From the NCBI GenBank assembly GCA_025350145.1, contig JANXYH010000170.1:1-64000 (forward strand): DNA of 64,000 bases, read 5' to 3'. This document shows, piece by piece, positions 1 to 7,479 of the stretch (its first letter is position 1; each line of letters opens with the position of its first letter). The translations under genes were made by a program, and so were the position numbers. Under the pieces are notes generated by a model, which was not told the origin of the DNA, made no database searches, and worked only from the letters and a program-made list of their open reading frames with translations. This DNA is from Burkholderiales bacterium. GTDB lineage: Bacteria; Pseudomonadota; Gammaproteobacteria; Burkholderiales; Burkholderiaceae_C.

Positions 1-62
1 ACCCCCAGCGAGTGGGAGAACCAGCTCAAGTTCAGCCCCTACGTCACCGACGCGGTGGTGAT
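1..62 (+). other. Fold-back fragment of the acyl-CoA ligase gene
   Basis: Read on the plus strand from base 1, this stretch encodes TPSEWENQLKFSPYVTDAVV, the segment that normally follows the DRMKDIIITAGGKN region in long-chain acyl-CoA synthetases. The rest of that gene lies on the minus strand from base 1547 down to about base 60, so the two pieces of one gene meet head to head. The junction lies near bases 55-70, where both arms carry GGTGATG-like bases. This is the signature of a fold-back chimera at a contig end, or less likely of a real inversion that destroyed the gene. Confidence 0.8.
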
Positions 63-1547
63 GATGTCCTTCATCCGGTCGGTGATGCTGAACCAGCCGA
101 CGGCGTCGACCCGGCCGACATCGCCGGTGTGCAGCCAGCCGTCGGCATCCATCGCCTCGGCGGTTTTGTCGGGCAGGTTGAGGTAGCCGCTGAAGATGTT
201 GGCGCCGCGGATCAGGATCTCGCCCTGTTCGGAGATGCGCATCTCGACCCCCGGGCCCGGGATGCCGATGCTGCCCGGGCGCGACTCGCCGGCCGGGGTG
301 ACGGTGCCACCGCCGCTGGTTTCGGTCATGCCCCAGGCCTCGCGCAGGGCAATCCCCAGCGCCATGTACCAGCGGATCAGCTCCGGGCTGATCGGCGCCG
401 CGCCGGTCAGCGCCAGCTCGACCCGGTTCAGCCCGACCATGCGCCGCACATTGTTCAGCACCAGCAGCCGCGCCAGGGCGTAGCGCAGCCGCAGCGGCCC
501 GCCGGGGCGGCGCCCGGCCTCGGCCAGTCGGGCCACGGCCATGCCCTCGGACAGCGCCCAGGCGTAGGCCAGTTGCTGCAACCGGCCGGCCTCTTTGAGG
601 GCGATCGCGACGCTGGAATAAATCTTCTCCCAGACCCGCGGCACGGCAAAGAAGGTGGTCGGCTGGACTTCGCGCAGGTTGTCGAACACGGTCTCGGGGT
701 TCTCGACAAAGTTGAGCACCGAGCGGCGAAAGATCGAGACGTACTCGCCGATCAAGCGTTCGGCGATGTGGCACAGCGGCAAGAAGGCGATGCGCTCGCC
801 GCCCTCGGCCTGGCCGGCAAACAGCCCCGGGTTGACCCCGGCCAGCACCGCGCAGAGGTTGCGGTGGCGCAGCATCGCGCCCTTGGGCCGGCCGGTGGTG
901 CCCGAGGTGTAGACCAGCACCGCCAGGTCGTCGGGGCCCACCGCCGCAGTGCGGCGCTGCACCAGGCCGGCGTCGCCGGCCAGCGCCGTGCGGCCCAGGG
1001 CGCAGAGCGCGGCCAGGCTCAGCACCTGCGGGTCGTCCAGCGCCTGCAGGCCCTCCATGTCGAAGACGATGATCTTGCGCAGCAGCGGCAGGCGGGCGCG
1101 CACCTCCAGCGCTTTGTCGAGTTGCTCGTCGTCCTCGACGAACAGGAACACGCTGGCCGAATCGGCGCAGAGGTACTCGCACTGCGCGGCGGCGTCGGTC
1201 GGGTAGATGCCGTTGGCCACGCCGCCCAGGCTCTGGATCGCCAGGTCGGCCCAGACCCATTCGCGGCAGGTGTTGGCCAGCACCGACGCCACCTCGCCCG
1301 GGGCAAAACCCAGGCTGGCCAGGCCGGCAGCGATCTCGGCCACGGTGCCGGCGACATCGCGCCAACTGTAGGCACGCCACAGCCCCAGGTCCTTCTGGCG
1401 CATCATCACCGCGTCGCCCAGCTCGTCGGCGCGCTGCCAGAACATCGCCGGGATGGTGTCGAAGGACAACTGCTCCAGCGCCCAGCCGGGGCGCTGGGTG
1501 ACGACGCAGCGGTGGGGGTCGAGGGTGTTCATGGCAGGCTCGCTCAT
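39..1547 (-). CDS. Long-chain fatty-acid/aryl-CoA ligase (AMP-forming), 3' end disrupted
   Basis: ANL-superfamily adenylating enzyme that would activate a carboxylic acid to its CoA thioester with ATP. The 502 residues visible contain the P-loop VYTSGTTGRPKGAM (about residue 213), the aromatic/GMTET region EAWGMTETSGG, and the TGD motif LHTGDVGRVD before the hinge DRMKDII. The C-terminal subdomain with the catalytic lysine (normally about 100 residues more) is missing: the reading frame runs into the inverted junction at the window edge and stops after a few unrelated residues. The start overlaps the stop of the upstream livF-like gene by ATGA, so it is the last gene of the leftward liv operon. 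A ligase coupled to a LivFGHM importer suggests activation of the imported acid. The truncation is probably artificial. Confidence 0.85.
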   Translation of the reverse strand: MSEPAMNTLDPHRCVVTQRPGWALEQLSFDTIPAMFWQRADELGDAVMMRQKDLGLWRAYSWRDVAGTVAEIAAGLASLGFAPGEVASVLANTCREWVWADLAIQSLGGVANGIYPTDAAAQCEYLCADSASVFLFVEDDEQLDKALEVRARLPLLRKIIVFDMEGLQALDDPQVLSLAALCALGRTALAGDAGLVQRRTAAVGPDDLAVLVYTSGTTGRPKGAMLRHRNLCAVLAGVNPGLFAGQAEGGERIAFLPLCHIAERLIGEYVSIFRRSVLNFVENPETVFDNLREVQPTTFFAVPRVWEKIYSSVAIALKEAGRLQQLAYAWALSEGMAVARLAEAGRRPGGPLRLRYALARLLVLNNVRRMVGLNRVELALTGAAPISPELIRWYMALGIALREAWGMTETSGGGTVTPAGESRPGSIGIPGPGVEMRISEQGEILIRGANIFSGYLNLPDKTAEAMDADGWLHTGDVGRVDAVGWFSITDRMKDIITTASVT

Positions 1548-2347
1548 CGCCAGGTCTTCTTCTTCTTCCAGCGCCGCTCGCCGCGCACGCCCTCGTCCTT
1601 GACGCCGAGGTAGAACTCGCGGATGTCGTCCTTGTCGCGCAGCACGCTGCAGCGGTCTGCCAGGACGATGCGCCCGTTCTCGATCACGTAGCCGTGGTCG
1701 GCGACGTTGAGCGCCATGTTGGCGTTCTGCTCGACCAGCAAGATGGTGGTGCCGCGCTCGCGGTTGATGCGGACCACGATCTCGAAGATCTCGCGCGTCA
1801 GCTTGGGGCTCAGCCCCAGGCTGGGCTCGTCGAGCAGGATCAGCTCGGGCCGGCTCATCAGCGCCCGGCTGATCGCCAGCATCTGCTGCTGGCCGCCCGA
1901 GAGCAGGCCGGCGTCCTGGCGCTGGCGCTCGCGCAGGATCGGGAAGTAGGCGTAGACCTGCTCCAGGTCGGTCGCCACGCCGTCGCGGTCATGGCGGGTG
2001 TAAGCGCCCATCAGCAGGTTGTCGCGCACGCTCAGCAGGGGAAAGACTTCGCGCCCCTCGGGCACCTGGACCAGGCCACGCTTGACAATGTCGGCCGGGT
2101 CGCGGCCGGTGATGTCCTGGCCCTTGAACTGCACCGTGCCGCGGGTCGGGTCGAGCACCCCGGAGATCGTCTTCAGGATCGTGCTCTTGCCCGCGCCGTT
2201 GCTGCCCAGCACGGTGGCGATTTCACCGCGCCGCACCTGCAGGCTGACGCCGCGAATCGCCTTGACCGGGCCGTAAGCGGCCTCGACGTTGGACAGCAGC
2301 AGCAGCACCTCGGCCTGCTCGGTTGCGCTCGCGTGGTCTGTGGTCAT
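1544..2347 (-). CDS. livF: Branched-chain-type ABC transporter ATP-binding protein LivF
   Basis: One of the two ATPases of a HAAT-family (LivFGHMK) importer, on the cytoplasmic face of the inner membrane. Walker A GSNGAGKST (about residue 49), signature LSGGQQQ, Walker B LILLDEPSLGL and the switch histidine region ILLVEQNANM are all intact. At 267 residues it is longer than typical LivF (about 235) because of a basic C-terminal tail ending RRWKKKKTWR. Both ends overlap neighbours by ATGA, which places it in the operon livH-livM-livG-livF-ligase. Substrate cannot be read from the ATPase; linkage to a CoA ligase argues for an aromatic or fatty acid rather than leucine. Confidence 0.93.
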   Translation of the reverse strand: MTTDHASATEQAEVLLLLSNVEAAYGPVKAIRGVSLQVRRGEIATVLGSNGAGKSTILKTISGVLDPTRGTVQFKGQDITGRDPADIVKRGLVQVPEGREVFPLLSVRDNLLMGAYTRHDRDGVATDLEQVYAYFPILRERQRQDAGLLSGGQQQMLAISRALMSRPELILLDEPSLGLSPKLTREIFEIVVRINRERGTTILLVEQNANMALNVADHGYVIENGRIVLADRCSVLRDKDDIREFYLGVKDEGVRGERRWKKKKTWR

Positions 2348-3153
2348 GCCGCCACCCGCCGCAGGCTGGCGACATCGTCGGCCGCACCCAGGTAGGCCTC
2401 GATCACCCCCGGGTGCGACTGCACCTGCGCCGGGCTGCCCATGGCCAGGACCTCGCCCTGGTTCATCGCGAGCACCCGGTCAGAGACGCGTGAGACCAGG
2501 CTCATGTCGTGCTCCACCATCAGCACGGTGATGCCCAGTTCGTTCTTGATGTCCTGGATCCACCAGGCCATGTCCTCGGTCTCTTCGACATTCAGGCCCG
2601 ACGACGGCTCGTCCAGCAGCAGCAGTTTGGGCCGGGTGCAGAGCGCCCGCGCCAGTTCGACGACCTTGCGCTTGCCATAGGGCAGGCCGGCGACGAAGCT
2701 GTCGCGGTAGGGCTGCAGGTCGAGCAGGTCGATCACCTCTTCGGCCCGCAGGCGCGCCGCCAATTCGGCCTGGCGGCTGGCGCCGGTGAAGAACAGGTTG
2801 CTCCAGAAGCCCGCGCCGCGGTGGATGTGGTTGCCGATCAGCAGGTTCTGCAGCACCGTGGCGTTCTCGAACAGCTCGATGTTCTGGAAGGTGCGGGCGA
2901 TGCCCAGCGCGGCAATGGCGTGCGGCGCCTGGTCGCCGAGCAGCACACCCTCGAAGTGCAGGCTGCCGGTGGTGGCGGTGTAGATCCGGCTGATCAGGTT
3001 GAAGACCGTGGTCTTGCCGGCGCCGTTGGGGCCGATCAGGGTGAAGACCTCGCCGCGCCGGACCTCGAAGCTGACCTTGTTGACCGCCAGCACGCCTCCA
3101 AAGCGCACCGACAGGTCGCGGGCCACGAGCAAGGGTGAAGCGACGTCGCTCAT
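2344..3153 (-). CDS. livG: Branched-chain-type ABC transporter ATP-binding protein LivG
   Basis: Second ATPase of the same importer, 269 residues. Walker A GPNGAGKTT, the LivG-specific FQNIELFENATVLQNL segment, a degenerate signature (LPYGKRKVVELARAL in place of LSGGQ, normal for LivG) and Walker B LLLLDEPSSGLN are present, followed by VLMVEHDMSLV. The start at MSDVASPLL is chosen because its ATG forms an ATGA overlap with the livM stop; the frame is open further upstream but only as antisense to livM. LivG and LivF form the heterodimeric motor for LivH/LivM. Confidence 0.93.
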   Translation of the reverse strand: MSDVASPLLVARDLSVRFGGVLAVNKVSFEVRRGEVFTLIGPNGAGKTTVFNLISRIYTATTGSLHFEGVLLGDQAPHAIAALGIARTFQNIELFENATVLQNLLIGNHIHRGAGFWSNLFFTGASRQAELAARLRAEEVIDLLDLQPYRDSFVAGLPYGKRKVVELARALCTRPKLLLLDEPSSGLNVEETEDMAWWIQDIKNELGITVLMVEHDMSLVSRVSDRVLAMNQGEVLAMGSPAQVQSHPGVIEAYLGAADDVASLRRVAA

Positions 3154-4226
3154 TTGAGCCGCTCCGACTTCATGAACGACTTCTGCCGCCTGAACATGCC
3201 GCGGCGGTAGAACGGAAAGAGTTGCAGCCAGGTCCGCACTTTCAGCCAGCGGCCATACAGCCCCATCGGCTCGAACAGGACGAACGCCATCAGCACCAGG
3301 CCGTAGACCAGGCCCTGCAAACCCGTCGCCTGGCCAATCGCCGGTGGCAGCCAATCTTTGCCCAGGGCGATCAGTTGCGGCATCGTGATCAAGAAAATCG
3401 CGCCCAGAAAGGCGCCGTGGACCGAGCCCAGGCCACCGACCACGACCAGCAGCAGCAAATCGATGGACTGGGCGATGCTGAACTGGTCTGGCGAGATGAA
3501 GCGCAGTTTGTGGGCGTAGAGCGCGCCGGCCAGGCCGACGATGGCGGCAGAGAGCGCGAACGACAAGGTCTTGTAGCCGGCCAGATGGATGCCCATGCTC
3601 TGGGCCGAAATCTCCGAGTCGCGGATCGCAATGAACGCCCGGCCGGTGGCCGAACGCAGCAGGTTGAGCACCCCCAGCGTCACCAGCAGGCAGACCCCCA
3701 GCGCCAGGTAGTAAAACGCCTCGGACGAACCCAGGTCGGCACCGAAGAATTGCGGCGCCACCACGGTCAGGCCGGAGTTGCCGTGGGTCACGCTCTCCCA
3801 GCGGGCCAGCACCTCTTCGACGATGAAGCCGAACGACAGGGAGGCAATCGCCAGGTAGATGCCCTTGACGCGCAGGGCCGGCAGGCCCACCACCACCCCC
3901 GCGCCACCGGCCAGCGCCGCAGCAAACGCCATGCTCGCGGGAAAGGGCCAGCCGCGCGCACTCAGCACCGCCTGGGCATAGGCGCCGACGCCGAGGAAGG
4001 CGGCATGGCCGATCGAGGCCAGCCCGGTATAGCCCGACAGCACCATCAGGCCCAGGCCGGCGACCGCATAGACCAGGACGAAGCTCAGTTGCGACAAGAA
4101 ATAGTCACCCGCCCAGAGCGGCGCGCCGAGCATGAACAGCAGCAGCAGGCCATACCAGAACGCCTGGCCAGCGTGCTTGACCAGCCGCAAATCCTGGGCG
4201 TAATCGGTTTTGAAGATGAAGCGCAT
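3150..4226 (-). CDS. livM: Branched-chain-type ABC transporter permease LivM
   Basis: Inner-membrane permease of 358 residues with the LivM hallmark GLMVLSGYTGLASIGHAAF near residue 65 and the cytoplasmic coupling region AIRDSEISAQSMGI that contacts the ATPases, followed by a glycine-rich VVGGLGSVHGAFLGA helix. About eight to ten hydrophobic segments. The C-terminal tail is basic (KSFMKSERLK). It lies 29 bases downstream of livH and overlaps livG by four bases. No substrate-binding protein gene is visible in this operon. Confidence 0.92.
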   Translation of the reverse strand: MRFIFKTDYAQDLRLVKHAGQAFWYGLLLLFMLGAPLWAGDYFLSQLSFVLVYAVAGLGLMVLSGYTGLASIGHAAFLGVGAYAQAVLSARGWPFPASMAFAAALAGGAGVVVGLPALRVKGIYLAIASLSFGFIVEEVLARWESVTHGNSGLTVVAPQFFGADLGSSEAFYYLALGVCLLVTLGVLNLLRSATGRAFIAIRDSEISAQSMGIHLAGYKTLSFALSAAIVGLAGALYAHKLRFISPDQFSIAQSIDLLLLVVVGGLGSVHGAFLGAIFLITMPQLIALGKDWLPPAIGQATGLQGLVYGLVLMAFVLFEPMGLYGRWLKVRTWLQLFPFYRRGMFRRQKSFMKSERLK

Positions 4227-4255
4227 CGCGGTGTCGTCGTCTGCTCAGCTTGGGA

Positions 4256-5131
4256 TCAAACCTTCTTGCGCATGGCCCCGCCGAACAGGCCGTTCGGCTT
4301 GACCACCAGCATCACCAGCACCACCACGTAGGCAGCGATGTCCTTGAACCCCTCGGGCAGGTAGAAGCCGGCGAAGGCCTCCACCAGACCGATCACAAGG
4401 CCGCCGACGATGGCCCCGGGCAGGCTGCCGAAGCCGCCCACCACCGCCGCCGGAAAGGCCTTCAGGCCGATGAAGCCCATGTTGACGTGGACAAAAGTGA
4501 TAGGCGCCAGCAGCAACCCGGCCAGCGCCGCAACGCCCGCCGACAGGCCCCAGACCAGGCCATTCAAGCGCCGCACCGGGATGCCCATGTAGTAGGCCGC
4601 AAGCTGGTTCTGCGACGCCGCCTGCATTGCAACGCCGAGCTTGCTGTAGCGGAACATCGCGTACAGCAGCAGGCAGAGCAACGCGGTCACGGCGATCACC
4701 GCCACCTGCTCGACGCTGATGACCGCGCCGCCCCAGTTCAGCACTTGGCCCTTGTAGGGCACGTCCAGGGTGCTGGTGTCCGAGCCGATCTGCGGGACCA
4801 TCGTGATCAGGCCGCGGGCGACATAGCCCACGCCGATGGTCAGCATCACGATCGTGAACTGCGGCTGGCCGAGGATCGGCCGGATCACCAGCCGCTCCAG
4901 CGCCACGCCCAGGGCCATCATCGCCACCACGGCCAGCGGCGCGGCGAACCAGAACGACAGACCGAGAGAGCGCATCAGCACCAGTCCGCCAAATGCGCCC
5001 AGCATCATCAACTCGCCCTGGGCGAAGTTGACGGTCTCGGTGGCCTTGTAGATGAGCACAAAGCCGAGCGCGATCAGCGCGTAGATGCAGCCCAGGGCGA
5101 CGCCCGATATCACCAGTTGCAGCAACGCCAA
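4256..5131 (-). CDS. livH: Branched-chain-type ABC transporter permease LivH
   Basis: Inner-membrane permease, first gene of the leftward liv operon. It shows the LivH N-terminal signature VALGCIYALIALGFVLIYKA, then NFAQGELMMLGAF, the coupling helix AMQAASQNQLAAYYMGI, and a closing FPAAVVGGFGSLPGAIVGG helix. No ATG precedes the conserved region. The best start is a TTG at 5131, with a GGGAG ribosome-binding site a few bases before it, giving 291 residues, the usual family size; a longer reading to 5491 would overlap the divergent nitroreductase gene. The operon promoter should lie within 5132-5379, but I cannot point to convincing boxes there. Confidence 0.88.
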   Translation of the reverse strand: MALLQLVISGVALGCIYALIALGFVLIYKATETVNFAQGELMMLGAFGGLVLMRSLGLSFWFAAPLAVVAMMALGVALERLVIRPILGQPQFTIVMLTIGVGYVARGLITMVPQIGSDTSTLDVPYKGQVLNWGGAVISVEQVAVIAVTALLCLLLYAMFRYSKLGVAMQAASQNQLAAYYMGIPVRRLNGLVWGLSAGVAALAGLLLAPITFVHVNMGFIGLKAFPAAVVGGFGSLPGAIVGGLVIGLVEAFAGFYLPEGFKDIAAYVVVLVMLVVKPNGLFGGAMRKKV

Positions 5132-5379
5132 ACCGCTCTCCCGCTGCGCTCCACCGACCACCGCCAAGGCCACCCGGGCCAGGCCCGGCGTCGCCCGACG
5201 CCCAGGGTGCCGATGCTGCCGGCAAGCGGGCCCCAGCCCCCAGAGGGAAAGCACTGAGTGGCAAGCCGATGCGGCTGTTGCAGTCGCGGCGGCGCCACCT
5301 GCCGATCCGTTGCGCGGCAACTTTGGCAAACTGAGGCGGCACCGATCCAGCCCCCTACGCCCACCACCCGAAAGCCGCC

Positions 5380-6045
5380 ATGCACGTCGCCGATGCCCTG
5401 AACAGCCGCCAGTCGATCCGCGACTTCCTGCCCGCCCCCGTGCCACTGGCCACCATCCGCCGGGTGCTGGCCAGCGCCAGCCGGGCGCCATCGGGCGGCA
5501 ACGTCCAGCCCTGGCAGATTGACGTGCTGATGGGCGAGCCGCTGGCCGCGCTCAAGACCCGGATGCGCGAACGCAGCCCGGCCGAGGTCGAGGCGATGGA
5601 GTACGACATCTACCCCAAGGATCTGCCCGCCCCGCACCGCGATTACCGCTTTGCGATTGGCGAGGCGATGTACGCCCGGCTGGGCATCCCGCGCGAGGAC
5701 AAGGCGGCGCGGCGGCGCTGGTTTGCCCGCAACTACCAGTGCTTTGGCGCGCCGATGGCGCTGTTTTGCAGCGTCGACCGGCGCATGGGTCCACCGCAAT
5801 GGTCAGACCTGGGCATGTTCTTGCAATCGGTGATGCTGCTGCTGCGCAGCGAAGGGCTGGACAGTTGCCCGCAGGAATGCTGGGCGGTCTACCCGCAGAC
5901 GGTAGGCGAGTTCATCGCCCTCCCGCCCGAGCGCATGCTCTTCTGCGGCATGGCCATAGGCCAGGCCAACCGCGAACATGCCGTCAACGACCTGGTGACC
6001 GAACGGGCCGGGGTGGACAGCTTCGCCCGCTTCCACGGCGCCTGA
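5380..6045 (+). CDS. Nitroreductase family oxidoreductase
   Basis: FMN-dependent NAD(P)H oxidoreductase of 221 residues. The N-terminal SRQSIRDFLPAPV and ASRAPSGGNVQPWQ blocks bind FMN phosphate and ribityl; the central LGMFLQSVMLLLRSEGLDSCPQE and the C-terminal MAIGQANREHAVN complete the fold. This subgroup (often just called nitroreductase in Burkholderiales) reduces nitro groups, quinones or enones; the real substrate is unknown. It is divergent from livH and convergent with the isomerase at 6058, with only 12 bases between stops. No signal peptide, so cytoplasmic. Confidence 0.88.
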   Translation: MHVADALNSRQSIRDFLPAPVPLATIRRVLASASRAPSGGNVQPWQIDVLMGEPLAALKTRMRERSPAEVEAMEYDIYPKDLPAPHRDYRFAIGEAMYARLGIPREDKAARRRWFARNYQCFGAPMALFCSVDRRMGPPQWSDLGMFLQSVMLLLRSEGLDSCPQECWAVYPQTVGEFIALPPERMLFCGMAIGQANREHAVNDLVTERAGVDSFARFHGA

Positions 6046-6057
6046 TCGCCCCGCGGC

Positions 6058-6696
6058 TCAGCCGCCGGGCCCGGCCTGCCCCCTGCGCCGCAGCACCGCC
6101 TGACGCAGAACCGCCTGACGCACCAGCGGCATGCGGTCGTTGCCGAAATACATGTCGTCGCCGCCGACGAAGATCGTCGGCGAGCCGAAGCCACCACGGG
6201 CGATCACTTCGTCGACGTTGGCCTTGAGTTGCGCCTTGACCGCCGGCTCGGCGATGCCGGCGAAGAATGCGGCTTCGGCGATGTCCAGTCGGCGGCAGAT
6301 CGCGCCCAGTACCGCGTCCTGCGAGATGTCCTGGTCGTCGCTCCAGTAGGCCGTGAAGGCGGCGTCGGCGAAATCTTCCAGCCGGCCCTGCGGCGCCAGC
6401 CACAGACAGCCGCGCATCGCCTTGACGCTGTTGACCGGGAAGACGCTGGGCGGAAACAAGATCTTCAGCCCGGCCTGCTGCGCCCAATCGGCCAGGTCCT
6501 TCTTCAAGTAGGCCTGCTTGGCCGGCGCGCCGCGCTGGCGGAACTCATAGACGCTGGGGTTGACGGCGTTGAAGATGCCGCCCACCAGCACCGGGCGCCA
6601 TTGCACCGTCTCGCCAAGCTCGGCGGCGAGCCTGCGCAGGCTGCCAAAGGCCAGCCAGGTCCAGGGGCTGGAGATGTCAAAGAAGCACTCGATCAT
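6058..6696 (-). CDS. 2-hydroxychromene-2-carboxylate isomerase / DsbA-fold (GST kappa) protein
   Basis: Cytoplasmic thioredoxin-fold enzyme of 212 residues. FFDISSPWTWLAFGSL at the N-terminus matches the HCCA isomerase family, where the DFxSP serine activates glutathione; GGFGSPTIFVGGDDMYFGNDR is the conserved C-terminal block. Members isomerise chromene carboxylates in naphthalene-type pathways, but many act on unknown substrates. The start at 6696 is preferred because GGGAGG sits eight bases upstream; an ATG six bases earlier is too close to that site. The very C-terminus carries a small repeat (QAVLRQAVLRRRG). Context of CoA ligases and hydratases supports a role in aromatic breakdown. Confidence 0.85.
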   Translation of the reverse strand: MIECFFDISSPWTWLAFGSLRRLAAELGETVQWRPVLVGGIFNAVNPSVYEFRQRGAPAKQAYLKKDLADWAQQAGLKILFPPSVFPVNSVKAMRGCLWLAPQGRLEDFADAAFTAYWSDDQDISQDAVLGAICRRLDIAEAAFFAGIAEPAVKAQLKANVDEVIARGGFGSPTIFVGGDDMYFGNDRMPLVRQAVLRQAVLRRRGQAGPGG

Positions 6697-6771
6697 GGCC
6701 ATGGCCTCCCGCATCCGGACCCTGACGCCACCGTGACGCCCGGGGCGCCAGCCTAGCCTGAAAATGCCGCC

Positions 6772-6903
6772 ATGCCCGTCCCCCAGTCGCCACCCACCGA
6801 CGCCTGCCTGGCGCCTACCCCGCTGATCGACCGCGACCACCCGGCGCAGCAGGCCTTTGCCGGCGAAGACTTCACGGCCGAGGTGCAGCGAGCAACCCCA
6901 TGA
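6772..6903 (+). pseudogene. Small reading frame, probable truncated N-terminus of a transglutaminase-like protein
   Basis: A 43-codon frame starting ATGCCCGTC and ending in a TGA that overlaps the thioesterase start as ATGA. Third codon positions are strongly G/C, as in real genes here. The segment LAPTPLIDRDHPAQQAFA resembles the first residues of bacterial transglutaminase-like proteins (xLAPTxxIDSDHPAV), after which the frame ends instead of entering the catalytic domain. It may be a deletion remnant whose start now serves as a coupled leader for the thioesterase. Family identity is from memory of the motif. Confidence 0.45.
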
Positions 6904-7439
6904 GCCAAGCCCTGGCCGAGGCGACGCAGTCCGATCCCGCCGGCGCCGACAGCGCCATCCCCGCAGGCTTCGTCGCCCTGCGCGAGCCGCCCGGCTTCGT
7001 CGGCGTCAACGGCCCGCTGTACATCCGCTACCAGCGCGGCATCGAGGGGCAACCCGAGACCAACCTGGTGCAGATGGGATTTCGGGTCGAGGCCCGCCAC
7101 TGCAACCCGATGGGCAACCTCCACGGCGGCATGATGGCCACCTTTGGCGACATGTTGTTGGCGGTCTCGGCGCTGCGCAAGAACGCGGTCGCGCGCCGGC
7201 ATTTCCTGCCGACCATCAGCCTGCAACTGGACTACCTCAGCCCGGGCCGGCTCGGCGCCTGGATCCAGGGCGAGGCCCAGGTCCTGCGCGCCACCCGCAG
7301 CATGGTCTTCATGCAGGGCCTGGTCAGCGCCGACGGCGAACCGGCGGCGCGCTTGAGCGGCGTGCTCAAGCTCGGCCCGACCTTCAAGAGCATGGGCTTC
7401 GACCACCGGGCGGCGGCGCCCGAAGCCCCTGCCGCCTGA
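6900..7439 (+). CDS. Hotdog-fold acyl-CoA thioesterase (PaaI family)
   Basis: Cytoplasmic thioesterase of 179 residues that hydrolyses acyl- or aryl-CoA esters. The PaaI/YbgC-type motif CNPMGNLHGGMMATFGDML (about residues 64-82) contains the conserved N..G.HGG and the acidic residue of the active site; LQLDYLSPGRLGAWIQGEA forms the central strands. The start ATG overlaps the stop of the upstream 43-codon frame. PaaI enzymes release CoA trapped in dead-end intermediates of aromatic degradation, which fits the PaaG-like gene and CoA ligases nearby. A later internal ATG at the MGFRVEA segment would remove the N-terminal strand and is unlikely. Confidence 0.87.
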   Translation: MSQALAEATQSDPAGADSAIPAGFVALREPPGFVGVNGPLYIRYQRGIEGQPETNLVQMGFRVEARHCNPMGNLHGGMMATFGDMLLAVSALRKNAVARRHFLPTISLQLDYLSPGRLGAWIQGEAQVLRATRSMVFMQGLVSADGEPAARLSGVLKLGPTFKSMGFDHRAAAPEAPAA

Positions 7440-7443
7440 GCCG

Positions 7444-7475
7444 GCAGCAGCAGCAGTAGCAGTAGCAGCAGCAGC
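7444..7475. repeat. GCA/GTA trinucleotide repeat
   Basis: About ten tandem copies of GCA or GTA-type triplets lie in the 40-base gap between the convergent thioesterase and Bug-protein genes. Both genes end outside the repeat, so length changes would not alter either protein. Confidence 0.8.
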
Positions 7476-7479
7476 GGCG

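Noticed and set aside
12-1613. Long plus-strand open frame opposite the CoA ligase
   Set aside because: It is an antisense frame kept open by high GC; the composition is Arg/Ala/Gly/Gln-rich with no motif, and the minus strand encodes a clear ligase.
7444-7475. Triplet repeat as a phase-variation tract
   Set aside because: It lies between two stop codons and unit length three would not shift a frame in any case.
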